A stretch of DNA of 8,822 nt from Candidatus Zhuqueibacterota bacterium RBG_16_48_16 (GCA_001771235.1 METF01000040.1:1-8822), one strand, 5' to 3'. Counted from the first letter of the stretch, positions 1-6,815 are shown. The notes: generated by a model from the letters alone, not told the origin. A program made the numbers and translations.

Positions 1-24
1 AACGTGAAAAGTCAAAAGTGAAAC
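1..24. repeat. Short heptamer-type tandem repeat
   Basis: Bases 4-24 read as three 7-base units, gtgaaaa, gtcaaaa and gtgaaac, cut off by the window edge. The same kind of degenerate unit recurs at 2584-2616 between cysQ and the sugar dehydrogenase gene. Both copies are outside convincing coding sequence. Function is unknown. It resembles the short tandem heptamers found between genes in some bacteria, and low-complexity drift is the alternative. Confidence 0.5.
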
Positions 25-92
25 TATAGAGAAGTGACTCGAGTTAGCGAATCCAGCATCGATCTTTTTGTCAGTTTCTTGAAAAATAAATT

Positions 93-332
93 TCATTCCT
101 TCCCAGAAACGCGTCGGCTTCTTCCCCAAATAAAATATTTTCTCTGAAAAAAAATATTTTTCTTTGGAAGAATTGAGGCGACGTGGTATCGCGCCGCCTC
201 GGTTATTATTTTGCTTTTCATAACCGCGTCGTCCGGGTGGTCGTGATTCCACAGGGCAACAAGCCCATCAGGCGTCTTGTCCAAGTTGCCGCGGTTTACA
301 ATCTCACCGATAAAGTGGCCATAATGCATCAT
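93..332 (-). CDS. Doubtful 79-aa ORF downstream of rfbA
   Basis: I do not recognise this 79-residue ORF. It begins with ATG 15 bases after the rfbA stop, a spacing compatible with co-transcription, but there is no good ribosome-binding site. The first half (MMHYGHFIGEIVNRG, later WNHDHPDDAV) has an ordinary composition. The second half (KKNIFFQRKYFIWG) is encoded by the strong AT-rich hairpin at 121-170, and a second small inverted repeat (175-200) also lies inside the ORF. This suggests that at least the 3' part is a terminator or repeat and not protein-coding. No signal peptide or membrane segment is seen. It could be a decayed fragment of a longer gene or a chance ORF. Confidence 0.25.
   Translation of the reverse strand: MMHYGHFIGEIVNRGNLDKTPDGLVALWNHDHPDDAVMKSKIITEAARYHVASILPKKNIFFQRKYFIWGRSRRVSGKE
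121..170. repeat. AT-rich imperfect hairpin after rfbA, possible terminator
   Basis: CTTCC (121-125) pairs with GGAAG (166-170), AAA (128-130) with TTT (163-165), and AAAATATTTT (132-141) with AAAATATTTT (151-160). This gives about 18 base pairs around a 9-base loop, with CC (126-127) bulged. Read on the minus strand it follows rfbA by about 180 bases and could end the operon transcript, but a clean T-run directly after the stem is missing. It could also be a repeat element. A smaller inverted repeat, GAGGCG (175-180) with CGCCTC (195-200), lies next to it. Confidence 0.5.
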
Positions 333-347
333 GAACTTTCGAATCTA

Positions 348-1244
348 TTATCGGTTTTCCATATCCCTTTTTTCCCCGGCGATTTCCATGAGATACTGGC
401 CGTACTGGTTTTTCTCAAGGGCCTGTGCCAGGCGTAGAAGCTGCTCTTCACTGATCCAGTTGTTACGATAAGCAATTTCTTCGGGACAGGCGATTTTGAA
501 TCCCTGGCGGTCTTCGATGGTTTTGATAAAATTGCTGGCGGCGATAAAGCTTTCATGAGTGCCAGTGTCCAGCCAGGCATAACCACGACCGACCAGCTCG
601 ACCTTTAGCTTGCTTTGTTTCATATAGAGTCTGTTCAGATCGGTGATCTCCAACTCTCCTCTTTTGGACGGCTTTAACGCTTTGGCCAAAGTTGAAACAT
701 GCCGGTCGTAAAAATAGAGTCCGACAACGGCATAATTGCTTTTCGGTTTTTCCGGTTTTTCTTCGATGCTCAGGGCGTTTCCCTCTGCGTCAAACTGGAC
801 GACGCCGTAACGCTCCGGGTCTTTGACATAATAGCCAAATATCACGGCACCGCCATTGGTCTCGATTTGGCGGACGGCATTCTTCAAGATATTTGTGAAA
901 CTGTGTCCATAAAAAATATTATCCCCAAGAATGAGACAGGCATTATCGCCGCTGATAAATTCCTCGCCAATAATGAACGCCTCGGCCAATCCTTTTGGCT
1001 GCGGTTGTATGGCGTAGGAGAGCTCGATGCCCCACTTCGAACCGTTGCCCAACAGTTGCTCGAACCTGGGCAAGTCTTCCGGTGTCGAAACGATCAGAAT
1101 GTCGCGAATCCCTGCGAGCATCAAAACCGACAACGGGTAATAGATCATCGGTTTGTCGTAAATGGGCAGCAGTTGTTTGCTGATCGCTTGGGTGATGGGG
1201 TAAAGGCGTGTGCCGGTACCACCGGCGAGAATGATGGCTTTCAT
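348..1244 (-). CDS. rfbA: Glucose-1-phosphate thymidylyltransferase
   Basis: RfbA/RmlA joins dTTP and glucose-1-phosphate to make dTDP-glucose and pyrophosphate in the cytoplasm. This is the first step towards dTDP-L-rhamnose and other dTDP-deoxysugars of O-antigen or capsule. At 298 residues it has the usual length of the short enzymes. The nucleotide-binding loop GGTGTRLYPIT is at residues 8-18, followed by SKQLLPIYDKP (22-32). LGDNIFYGH (106-114) includes Asp108, EEKP (161-164) includes Lys163, and GYAWLDTGTHES (221-232) includes Asp226; the two Asp are the family's metal ligands. The C-terminal CPEEIAYRNNWI block is also typical. ATG starts 9 bases after the dehydrogenase stop, with a weak GAG-type ribosome-binding site, so the two genes are co-transcribed. 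rfbB, rfbC and rfbD are not in the window, so the final sugar is unknown. Confidence 0.97.
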   Translation of the reverse strand: MKAIILAGGTGTRLYPITQAISKQLLPIYDKPMIYYPLSVLMLAGIRDILIVSTPEDLPRFEQLLGNGSKWGIELSYAIQPQPKGLAEAFIIGEEFISGDNACLILGDNIFYGHSFTNILKNAVRQIETNGGAVIFGYYVKDPERYGVVQFDAEGNALSIEEKPEKPKSNYAVVGLYFYDRHVSTLAKALKPSKRGELEITDLNRLYMKQSKLKVELVGRGYAWLDTGTHESFIAASNFIKTIEDRQGFKIACPEEIAYRNNWISEEQLLRLAQALEKNQYGQYLMEIAGEKRDMENR

Positions 1245-1253
1245 GAGTCTACT

Positions 1254-2564
1254 CTACGCTTTTACCACATTACCGTCCTGCAAGGCGCCGTTGACGCCAA
1301 AGACGTTACGGGTGTCGATGATCAGCCGGGCTTTTCGGCGGATCAATTCATAATCCACATCCGTGTGGTCTGTGATGACGACGACGGCATCATAAGACGC
1401 GACCTTATCGGCGGCAAGCTCGATGCTTTTCATTTCGTATTGGTATTTGCGCGTCGGCGGCAGAACCGGCACATAAGGATCGTAATAATCAATATGAGCG
1501 TCTTTTTCTTTGAGTAATTCCATCAGCTTGAGCGCCGGAGTTTCGCGCATGTCATCGACATCTTTTTTATAGGCCACACCAAGAATGAGAATTCTGGCGC
1601 GATTGATGCTTTTTCCCTGCTCGTTCAGGGCATCCATGGTCCTTTGAAAAACCCAGTAGGGCATATTGGTGTTGATCTCACCGGCCAGCTCGATGAAACG
1701 GGTTGGGATATCGAATTCACGCGCTTTCCAGGTGAGATAAAAAGGATCGATGGGGATGCAGTGTCCGCCAAGCCCCGGACCGGGATAGAACGGCATATAG
1801 CCGAACGGTTTGGTCGACGCGGCCCGGATGACTTCCCACACATCGAGGCCCATTCGATCGAGGATCATTTTCATCTCGTTCACCAGGGCGATATTGACGC
1901 TGCGAAAGATATTTTCCAGCAATTTGGTCGCCTCGGCAGCCCTGGTGCTGGATACCGGCACCGGCTGGGTAATAAAGCCGTATAAAACAACGGCGCAATC
2001 GCGCTCGTAAGCGCCGTCCGCGCCGACGACCTTGGGGATCGAGCGAATGGTAAATTTCTGGTTATTGGGATCCTCTCTTTCCGGCGAAAAGGCGACGTAA
2101 AAATCCTCACCGCACTTTAATCCGGATTCCTCCAGTATGGGCGCCAGCACTTCTGCCGTGGTGCCGGGCCAGGTGCTGCTTTCGAGAATGACCATCTGGT
2201 CTTTGCGCAGATACTCTTTCAGGGTATGTGCCGTGTTCTCGATATAGGACAAATCCGGCTCGCGGTGCTCGTCCAACGGCGTTGGCAGGGCCAGCAGCAA
2301 AACGTCCGCCTCAGCAGTACGACTGAAATCATCCGTGTAACCCGTATTGCCCAGGCTGTTTATTTCCTGAATCTTGTCATTGCCGATGTGCTTGATGTAG
2401 GTTTGATTCTTTTTCAGCAGATCGATTTTCTTTTCATCGATATCAAAACCGATGATCCTGAATCCTTCTTTGGCAAATTCGATGAGGAGGGGCAAGCCGA
2501 CATAGCCGAGGCCAATAATGCCGAGAACGGCCTTTTTGCTCTGAATTTTCTCTTTTAATTGCAT
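1254..2564 (-). CDS. Nucleotide-sugar 6-dehydrogenase, WbpA type
   Basis: This NAD-dependent enzyme oxidises the C6 hydroxyl of a UDP-sugar to a carboxylate in two steps, supplying uronic acids for polysaccharide. The start chosen is the ATG giving MQLKEKIQSK (436 residues), with GGGA six bases upstream. A longer reading from TTG at 2582 has no such support. The Rossmann motif GLGYVG is at residues 18-23. The conserved SSTWPGTT (129-136), FSPERE (159-164) and EATKLLEN with Lys214 follow. PGPGLGGHCIPIDP (261-274) carries the catalytic Cys269, and the C-terminal domain begins around GVAYKKDVDDMRETPAL (329-345). The HCIPIDPFYLTWKA stretch and overall similarity favour UDP-GlcNAc/UDP-ManNAc-type dehydrogenases (WbpA, WbpO, WecC) over UDP-glucose dehydrogenase, but the substrate is inferred. 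Confidence 0.93.
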   Translation of the reverse strand: MQLKEKIQSKKAVLGIIGLGYVGLPLLIEFAKEGFRIIGFDIDEKKIDLLKKNQTYIKHIGNDKIQEINSLGNTGYTDDFSRTAEADVLLLALPTPLDEHREPDLSYIENTAHTLKEYLRKDQMVILESSTWPGTTAEVLAPILEESGLKCGEDFYVAFSPEREDPNNQKFTIRSIPKVVGADGAYERDCAVVLYGFITQPVPVSSTRAAEATKLLENIFRSVNIALVNEMKMILDRMGLDVWEVIRAASTKPFGYMPFYPGPGLGGHCIPIDPFYLTWKAREFDIPTRFIELAGEINTNMPYWVFQRTMDALNEQGKSINRARILILGVAYKKDVDDMRETPALKLMELLKEKDAHIDYYDPYVPVLPPTRKYQYEMKSIELAADKVASYDAVVVITDHTDVDYELIRRKARLIIDTRNVFGVNGALQDGNVVKA

Positions 2565-2583
2565 AAAGAATCCCGTTTTCAAG

Positions 2584-2616
2584 GTGAAAGTGGAAAGGTA
2601 AAAGTTAAAAGGAAAG
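2584..2616. repeat. Degenerate heptamer-type repeat between cysQ and dehydrogenase
   Basis: A run of units of the form GTNAAAAG (gtgaaag, tggaaag, gtaaaa, gttaaaag, gaaag) lies just upstream of the dehydrogenase start. It resembles bases 4-24 of the window. It lies in a 135-base gap with no gene. No function can be assigned from sequence. Confidence 0.45.
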
Positions 2617-2634
2617 TTTAAACATCGATTTTAG

Positions 2635-2650
2635 AATAGTGTAATAGTGT
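2635..2650. repeat. Perfect 8-bp tandem duplication
   Basis: AATAGTGT occurs twice head to tail (2635-2642 and 2643-2650) in the cysQ-dehydrogenase gap. It may be a chance slippage product. On the minus strand it reads ACACTATT twice, and one copy could contribute a poor -10 box, which I do not call. Confidence 0.5.
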
Positions 2651-2699
2651 ATATGCTTTTGAAACTGAATGCCCGTAACTGCAAACTGAAATGTTCTCT

Positions 2700-3485
2700 C
2701 TATCTGCTCATTTTCACCTTTTCCCAAAGGCCTACCCCCTTTTTACTTGTTACCACGAATCCCGGATTCAACAAAGACTCTTTATTATATCGCAACGGAT
2801 TTCCGTCAGCCAGAACGCCTCCTCCCGCCGCTTCGACAATGGCCTGGCCGGCAGCCGTGTCCCATTCCCAGGTAGGGCCGTGACGGTAATAAATGTGCGC
2901 TTTTCCTTCGGCAACCAGGCAGAATTTAAGAGAACTACCAATGCTTATGGTATCGGCGATGCTATATTGTCCCAGGAAATCCGACTCGGCTTCCGACGCA
3001 TGCGAGCGGCTTTGTACGGCGATCATACCGCTTTCTGGCGCCCTGACTTTGATGGCCTGTTCCTTTTCGCCCTCTTTTTGTTTAAAAGCGCCCTCTTTTA
3101 TTTCCCCCCAATACGTTGCCTTTAAAACCGGCGCATGGATGACGCCTAGAACGGCCCTGTTATTTTCGACCAGGGCGATATTGACGGTGAACTCGCCGTT
3201 GCGCTTGATGAATTCCTTTGTGCCGTCCAGCGGATCCACCAGCCAGAAACGCCGCCATTTCCGGCGCTCGCCATAGGGAATTTCTTTACCTTCCTCGGAC
3301 AACAAAGGAATATCCGGATACAATCGCGACAACTCACTCTTGATCAATTCATGCGACGCCTTATCCGCCTTTGTCAGCGGCGAATGATCATCTTTAAATT
3401 CAACGTCGAAGTGTTCACCGGCGTAAATATCAAGAATCGCCAAGCCGGCAGAACGGGCAATGCAGATGAGAGAGTGAATGGTCAT
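2700..3485 (-). CDS. cysQ: 3'(2'),5'-bisphosphate nucleotidase, CysQ
   Basis: CysQ belongs to the Mg-dependent, lithium-sensitive inositol-monophosphatase superfamily. It hydrolyses 3'-phosphoadenosine 5'-phosphate (PAP) to AMP, removing the by-product of PAPS-dependent sulfation and sulfate assimilation. The 261 residues match the usual length. Metal-site motifs are SEE (63-65), DPLDGTKEF (84-92) and WEWDTAAGQAI (206-216). GSSLKFC (183-189) is the usual loop before the second domain, and SPLTKAD (35-41) is the typical N-terminal motif. ATG at 3485 fits the family's N-terminus, but I see no Shine-Dalgarno sequence. A promoter-like sequence ends four bases upstream, so the message could be leaderless. 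cysQ genes are often found beside polysaccharide loci; whether this points to sulfated polymer or is merely positional cannot be told here. Confidence 0.93.
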   Translation of the reverse strand: MTIHSLICIARSAGLAILDIYAGEHFDVEFKDDHSPLTKADKASHELIKSELSRLYPDIPLLSEEGKEIPYGERRKWRRFWLVDPLDGTKEFIKRNGEFTVNIALVENNRAVLGVIHAPVLKATYWGEIKEGAFKQKEGEKEQAIKVRAPESGMIAVQSRSHASEAESDFLGQYSIADTISIGSSLKFCLVAEGKAHIYYRHGPTWEWDTAAGQAIVEAAGGGVLADGNPLRYNKESLLNPGFVVTSKKGVGLWEKVKMSR

Positions 3486-3489
3486 ATAT

Positions 3490-3517
3490 AGTATAAAAGT
3501 GCAATAGGTACGTGCAA
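3490..3517 (-). promoter_or_regulatory. Possible cysQ promoter with direct repeat
   Basis: On the minus strand TTGCAC (3517-3512) and TATACT (3495-3490) are 16 bases apart, a weak -35 with a good -10. The -10 ends four bases before the cysQ ATG, so any transcript would be leaderless. ATTGCAC also occurs twice with a 13-base period (plus-strand GTGCAAT at 3499-3505 and 3512-3518), which could be a binding site. Matches of this strength arise by chance in AT-rich DNA. Confidence 0.3.
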
Positions 3518-3568
3518 TTGGCTGCCATTATGAGCGAATCGGACTACCCTACTGACTATTAGTACGGA

Positions 3569-3580
3569 CACGCTAACGCC
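3569..3580 (-). promoter_or_regulatory. ops/JUMPstart-like antitermination element
   Basis: The minus strand reads GGCGTTAGCGTG, which matches 11 of 12 bases of the RfaH ops element GGCGGTAGCGTG. The one change (G to T) is at the fifth base, in the loop read by RfaH. The G-11 G-10 ... T-1 G+1 pattern of an elemental pause is kept (3580, 3579, 3570, 3569). Upstream, CTGTAAGTGACGGG (3593-3580) recalls the CTG(A/T)AA block and G-run of the longer JUMPstart sequence. It lies about 160 bases after the NusG-paralogue gene and about 85 before cysQ. In the known system this element pauses RNA polymerase and recruits the specialised NusG protein. Here that role is inferred from sequence and context. 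Confidence 0.55.
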
Positions 3581-3633
3581 CCGTCACTTACAGGGGGATG
3601 GTTCCACTGCAAAAAAAGAAAAGGAAAAATTAC

Positions 3634-3663
3634 TTCATACAAATCAAATGAATTAAAAAACAA
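3634..3663 (-). promoter_or_regulatory. Weak possible promoter upstream of the ops-like site
   Basis: On the minus strand TTGTTT (3663-3658) and TATGAA (3639-3634) are separated by 18 bases. If real, transcription would begin near 3627 and the ops-like element would lie about 50 bases into the leader, a usual position for JUMPstart. The match is poor, and the genes may instead be transcribed from upstream. Confidence 0.2.
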
Positions 3664-3711
3664 GGCTTGCTGCAGTTCGTGACGCGCTTAGTTTGAAAAA
3701 ACCCCGCCTTG
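3655..3711 (-). terminator. Terminator-like hairpin after the NusG-paralogue gene
   Basis: Read on the minus strand, CAAGGC (3711-3706) can pair with GCCTTG (3666-3661), which is followed at once by six Ts (3660-3655). The stem is only 6 bp and the loop is 39 bases, so it would be a weak intrinsic terminator. A second GGGG followed by six Ts lies within it (3705-3696). It sits 30 bases after the antiterminator stop codon, so it could be the site where read-through is controlled, or it could be inert. Confidence 0.35.
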
Positions 3712-3740
3712 AAACTCTCGAAAATTATGATAAAAAAAGT

Positions 3741-4268
3741 CTATAAACGATGAAAAAGAATTGTCTCCACTTTTTCTACAAGATGCTCATTCATATCAAC
3801 CAAAACTGATTTGCCTATAGCTTCTATGTAGATCACAAACCACCGACCGCGGCGGAATTCGACAAGTTGCCCCTCAAGGCCGATAAGAGGACCGCTTTTG
3901 ATCCGTACCGAATCCCCAGGCAGCGGACCATCGTGGACGAAAAGGTGATGATCGCCGCTCAACAGTTGTCTGACGGCTGTTATCTCTTCGCTGCGCACCG
4001 GCGTCGGCTGATTGTGAAATCCGACTATCCTGACAACGCTCGGTATTTTAATAACGTCATACCGGTTCACATAGGGTATTTGGGAAAAGATATAGCAGGA
4101 GAAGAGAGGGGTCTCTACCCATTTCTTTCGATCTTTCCACTTGTTCAGGGTCTTTTTAAGAGGAAGATAGGACTCGATTCCCGCTGCTTTCAGCGCCTCA
4201 TCTGCTTTCTTTTCATGTCGAGGTTTTGTAACAAATGCGTACCAGTATGATGCTCTCTGATCAATCAT
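3741..4268 (-). CDS. NusG-paralogue transcription antiterminator (UpxY/RfaH-like)
   Basis: This is a specialised NusG paralogue that would bind the RNA polymerase clamp and promote elongation through a polysaccharide operon. The start chosen is ATG at 4268 (175 residues); a TTG three codons earlier is less likely, and neither has a clear ribosome-binding site. The NGN domain runs from about residue 8 (YWYAFVTKPRHEKK, 8-21) to about 105. It includes GIESYLPLKK (30-39), WKDRKKWVETPLFSCYIF (44-61) and PSVVRIVGF (76-84). A KOW domain follows at PGDSVRIKSGPLIGLEGQL (117-135) with a short C-terminal tail. The pattern fits UpxY, RfaH and LoaP relatives, not housekeeping NusG. It lies 97 bases after wzc and just before a leader with an ops-like site, so a local target is likely. 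It is the third gene of the cluster, whereas UpxY genes usually come first. Confidence 0.9.
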   Translation of the reverse strand: MIDQRASYWYAFVTKPRHEKKADEALKAAGIESYLPLKKTLNKWKDRKKWVETPLFSCYIFSQIPYVNRYDVIKIPSVVRIVGFHNQPTPVRSEEITAVRQLLSGDHHLFVHDGPLPGDSVRIKSGPLIGLEGQLVEFRRGRWFVIYIEAIGKSVLVDMNEHLVEKVETILFHRL

Positions 4269-4364
4269 TCCAATCAAAATTCGTTAATGTCTGGCTATCT
4301 TGCTTTTCATCGCTAATACGATCCCCGGTAAACCATTTATCAATAAAACATTTTACGTCTGTCC

Positions 4365-6815
4365 TTACGCATCGCCTTCCCGTATCGTTTGATCGGACGG
4401 GTGCGTTTTTTTGTGAGCTTTTCGCCGTCTCGATTTAGACCTCTTTTTTTCACCGTCCTGGCCGTAATAATAGTGGTAGTAGTAATAGTAATAATAAGAA
4501 CCATAAACATTCGACGCCTGAATGCTGTTCAAGATTACGCCTAAAATATGTGCACCAACGCGATGCAATTGTTCCTGGGCGCGCAGGAATGCATCCCTTT
4601 GCGTACCGCCGGACTTGACCACCAGCAGGACGCCGTCGACCAGTGGCGCTAGCACCGACGAATCGGTCACGGCTATTGTCGGGGGCGTATCGATCAGGAT
4701 GATGCCGTATTTTTCCTTTGCTTCTGTTAATAACCTCCTCATCTGCTGAGAGCCCAGCAGCTCGGCCGGATTGGGCGGCAAAATGCCGCAACTGAGCACA
4801 TCGAGGTTGGGCAGATCGGGATTACGCTGTACCACTTCATCAAGGTTCGCGCGACCGACCAATACGTTGGTGAGACCGTTTTTCTTGTCCAGATTAAACA
4901 GCTTGTGCAGAATGGGCCGGCGCAGATCGCCATCGATGAGCAGCGTATTCGTACCCATCTGCGAAAAAGTGATCGCCAGGTTGGAAATGGAGGTGGATTT
5001 ACCCTCCTTGGGTCCGCTGCTGGTTATCACTATGGATTTAATCTCCTTATCCGGATTGGAAAACATGATGTTGGTGCGCAGCGTTCTGTAGGATTCCGAA
5101 ATAGGCGATTTGGGGCGCAGGTGAGTAACCAGCCGTTCGCTGATATCCTGCGCTTCCGCGTCCTCGAGCTGTTTGAACTTGGACAGCGCGCCATTCGAGC
5201 CTTCCGGTTTGATGAAGGGAATAGTGGCTATAATAGATTGACCCAGGATCTCAATATCTTCCATCGTGCGCAGGGAATTGTCCATATACTCCATCACAAA
5301 GGCAATTCCAATACCCAGGCCGAGACCCACAAGAATACCGAGAATGAGATTCAGCTTCTTTTTCGGTTTTACCGGGAATTTCGGTTCTTTGGCCGGATCG
5401 ATCATGCGCACGTTGCCCAACTGGCCGACCTCGGTGATGCGGGATTCCTGGAATTTTTCCTGCAGCATGATGTAAATTTTTTCGTCCACCTGCGCCTTTC
5501 GCACCAGCCTGGCGAGCTGCAGGCTTTTTGCCGGCAGGCTTTCCAAATCCTTGCTATATTGAGCAACGATTTCACCGAGCGCCTTGACCTTCGGCTCCAG
5601 CGATTTGAGCTCCGTCTCCACTTCGATTTTGCTGGAGAACAACGAGGTCGAGACAATCGACGGATCGACAAACCCCGAGGCGGCAATTTTCGTGACTTCC
5701 TGCTTGAACTTTTCCTTCACCGCGTCGATCTGTCTTTCTCGCAACTGGATTTCATTCTTGATCTGATCGTAGGCGCCGATCTCGGCCATCGAGGCCATGT
5801 AAGAGGCTAACTGCGATTCTTTCTCGGCAATCTGCTTTTTTAACTCCTGTAAATAGGGCTGACTGGAGATGGACTCCATGTCAAAATTGCCCTGCTTTTG
5901 CTGCAATTGGCCGTTGATATATTCCAATCGTTTTAAATTGGCCTGGTAATCGGTTTTAGCGCCGTTGTACAGACTCTCAAATTCGGCGAGTTTTCTAACC
6001 AACTCCTCGGTCTCCTGATCGAGCGCGACGAGTTTGGCTTCCTGTTTATAATTCTTGAGCGCCTCTTCGGATGTCGACAGTTCTCTTCGATATTGATCGA
6101 GCTGATCCTCCAAAAAGTTTTTGACCTGGCGCACTTCGTCCTTGCTCTGCGCCTGGTTCATTCTTCTATATGCATTTGCCACAGCATCTGTCACATAGGC
6201 AGCCTCGAATGGCGAATAAGCACTGACGGTAATGTTGATCATATCGGTGTTGCGGATCGGGCTGACATTGATGCTGCCACGCAAACCGGCTACATACCTG
6301 TCAAAGTCATCTTCTTCACTAACTTCCAGGCCATGGTCGTCCTTATTTTTTATTAATCCCGCCAGCCAGCTTCTGGTGCTCGCGATTATCCCAGGCTTCT
6401 TTTCTTTGCCTTCAGGAGAATTCCCCAAGTAGCGCAATTCATCGGCATACTCTGAAGCCATTAAATCCCTTATCACATTTTCGGCCAGGGTGCGGCTCTT
6501 GAGAATCTCGACCTGGTTGTTGATCATGGTCTCTTTTTTCATCATCGACGTAAGATCAAACATAGACTGCGCCATGCCCCCTTCTTCTTCGATCATCAGC
6601 TTGGCAGTTGCTTCATAAACAGGCTCGGTGGTGAAGGTATAATACGCCGTTGAAATGACGACGAGGAGAAAAGAGATAATAATGACCCACCGCGCCTTGT
6701 ATAACACACGTATATAGTCTTTTATGGAGACCTGTCGTTCCTGCATGTCGCTGCCATAGGCATTCGCATGTCCGTTACCGCTGTATTGGCCTTTGCCGTT
6801 TGAATTCATCATCAT
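4365..6815 (-). CDS. wzc: Wzc-type polysaccharide co-polymerase / BY-tyrosine kinase
   Basis: This inner-membrane protein controls chain length and export of capsule or exopolysaccharide and autophosphorylates on C-terminal tyrosines. Of 816 residues, 28-120 form the Wzz domain with a first membrane segment (43-61). A long coiled-coil periplasmic region follows (about 215-465). GQLGNVRMIDPAKEP (464-478) is the GNVR motif, and the second membrane segment is at 488-507. The cytoplasmic kinase has ESYRTLR (574-580, the E-x2-R-x2-R oligomerisation motif), Walker A GPKEGKST (601-608), Walker A' LLIDGDLRRP (625-634) and Walker B IILIDTPP (705-712). A tyrosine cluster (Tyr771, 774-780, 782-784) is followed by an unusual 32-residue tail, rich in Lys and Arg in its first half. 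Three ATG codons open the gene; GGGA lies eight bases before the third (6809), so translation may begin there. Confidence 0.96.
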   Translation of the reverse strand: MMMNSNGKGQYSGNGHANAYGSDMQERQVSIKDYIRVLYKARWVIIISFLLVVISTAYYTFTTEPVYEATAKLMIEEEGGMAQSMFDLTSMMKKETMINNQVEILKSRTLAENVIRDLMASEYADELRYLGNSPEGKEKKPGIIASTRSWLAGLIKNKDDHGLEVSEEDDFDRYVAGLRGSINVSPIRNTDMINITVSAYSPFEAAYVTDAVANAYRRMNQAQSKDEVRQVKNFLEDQLDQYRRELSTSEEALKNYKQEAKLVALDQETEELVRKLAEFESLYNGAKTDYQANLKRLEYINGQLQQKQGNFDMESISSQPYLQELKKQIAEKESQLASYMASMAEIGAYDQIKNEIQLRERQIDAVKEKFKQEVTKIAASGFVDPSIVSTSLFSSKIEVETELKSLEPKVKALGEIVAQYSKDLESLPAKSLQLARLVRKAQVDEKIYIMLQEKFQESRITEVGQLGNVRMIDPAKEPKFPVKPKKKLNLILGILVGLGLGIGIAFVMEYMDNSLRTMEDIEILGQSIIATIPFIKPEGSNGALSKFKQLEDAEAQDISERLVTHLRPKSPISESYRTLRTNIMFSNPDKEIKSIVITSSGPKEGKSTSISNLAITFSQMGTNTLLIDGDLRRPILHKLFNLDKKNGLTNVLVGRANLDEVVQRNPDLPNLDVLSCGILPPNPAELLGSQQMRRLLTEAKEKYGIILIDTPPTIAVTDSSVLAPLVDGVLLVVKSGGTQRDAFLRAQEQLHRVGAHILGVILNSIQASNVYGSYYYYYYYHYYYGQDGEKKRSKSRRRKAHKKTHPSDQTIREGDA
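4464..4496 (-). repeat. Triplet tract encoding the tyrosine cluster
   Basis: Eleven consecutive codons are TAT or TAC except for one CAC, giving seven Tyr, one His and three Tyr. The near-repeat of TAY triplets is prone to slippage in steps of three, so the number of phosphorylatable tyrosines could vary between strains without breaking the frame. Confidence 0.8.

Noticed and set aside
1..96. Minus-strand ORF starting at 96 with an ATGA overlap and a GGAAGG upstream, running off the left edge
   Set aside because: Its translation runs through the heptamer repeat and looks like low-complexity sequence. The window ends too soon to judge.
699..1517. 272-codon plus-strand open frame over rfbA and the dehydrogenase gene
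   Set aside because: It is antisense to two well-supported genes and lacks recognisable domains.
4905..5810. 301-codon plus-strand open frame inside wzc
   Set aside because: It is the antisense of the kinase gene. Its composition follows from the complementary strand, and no family motif is visible.
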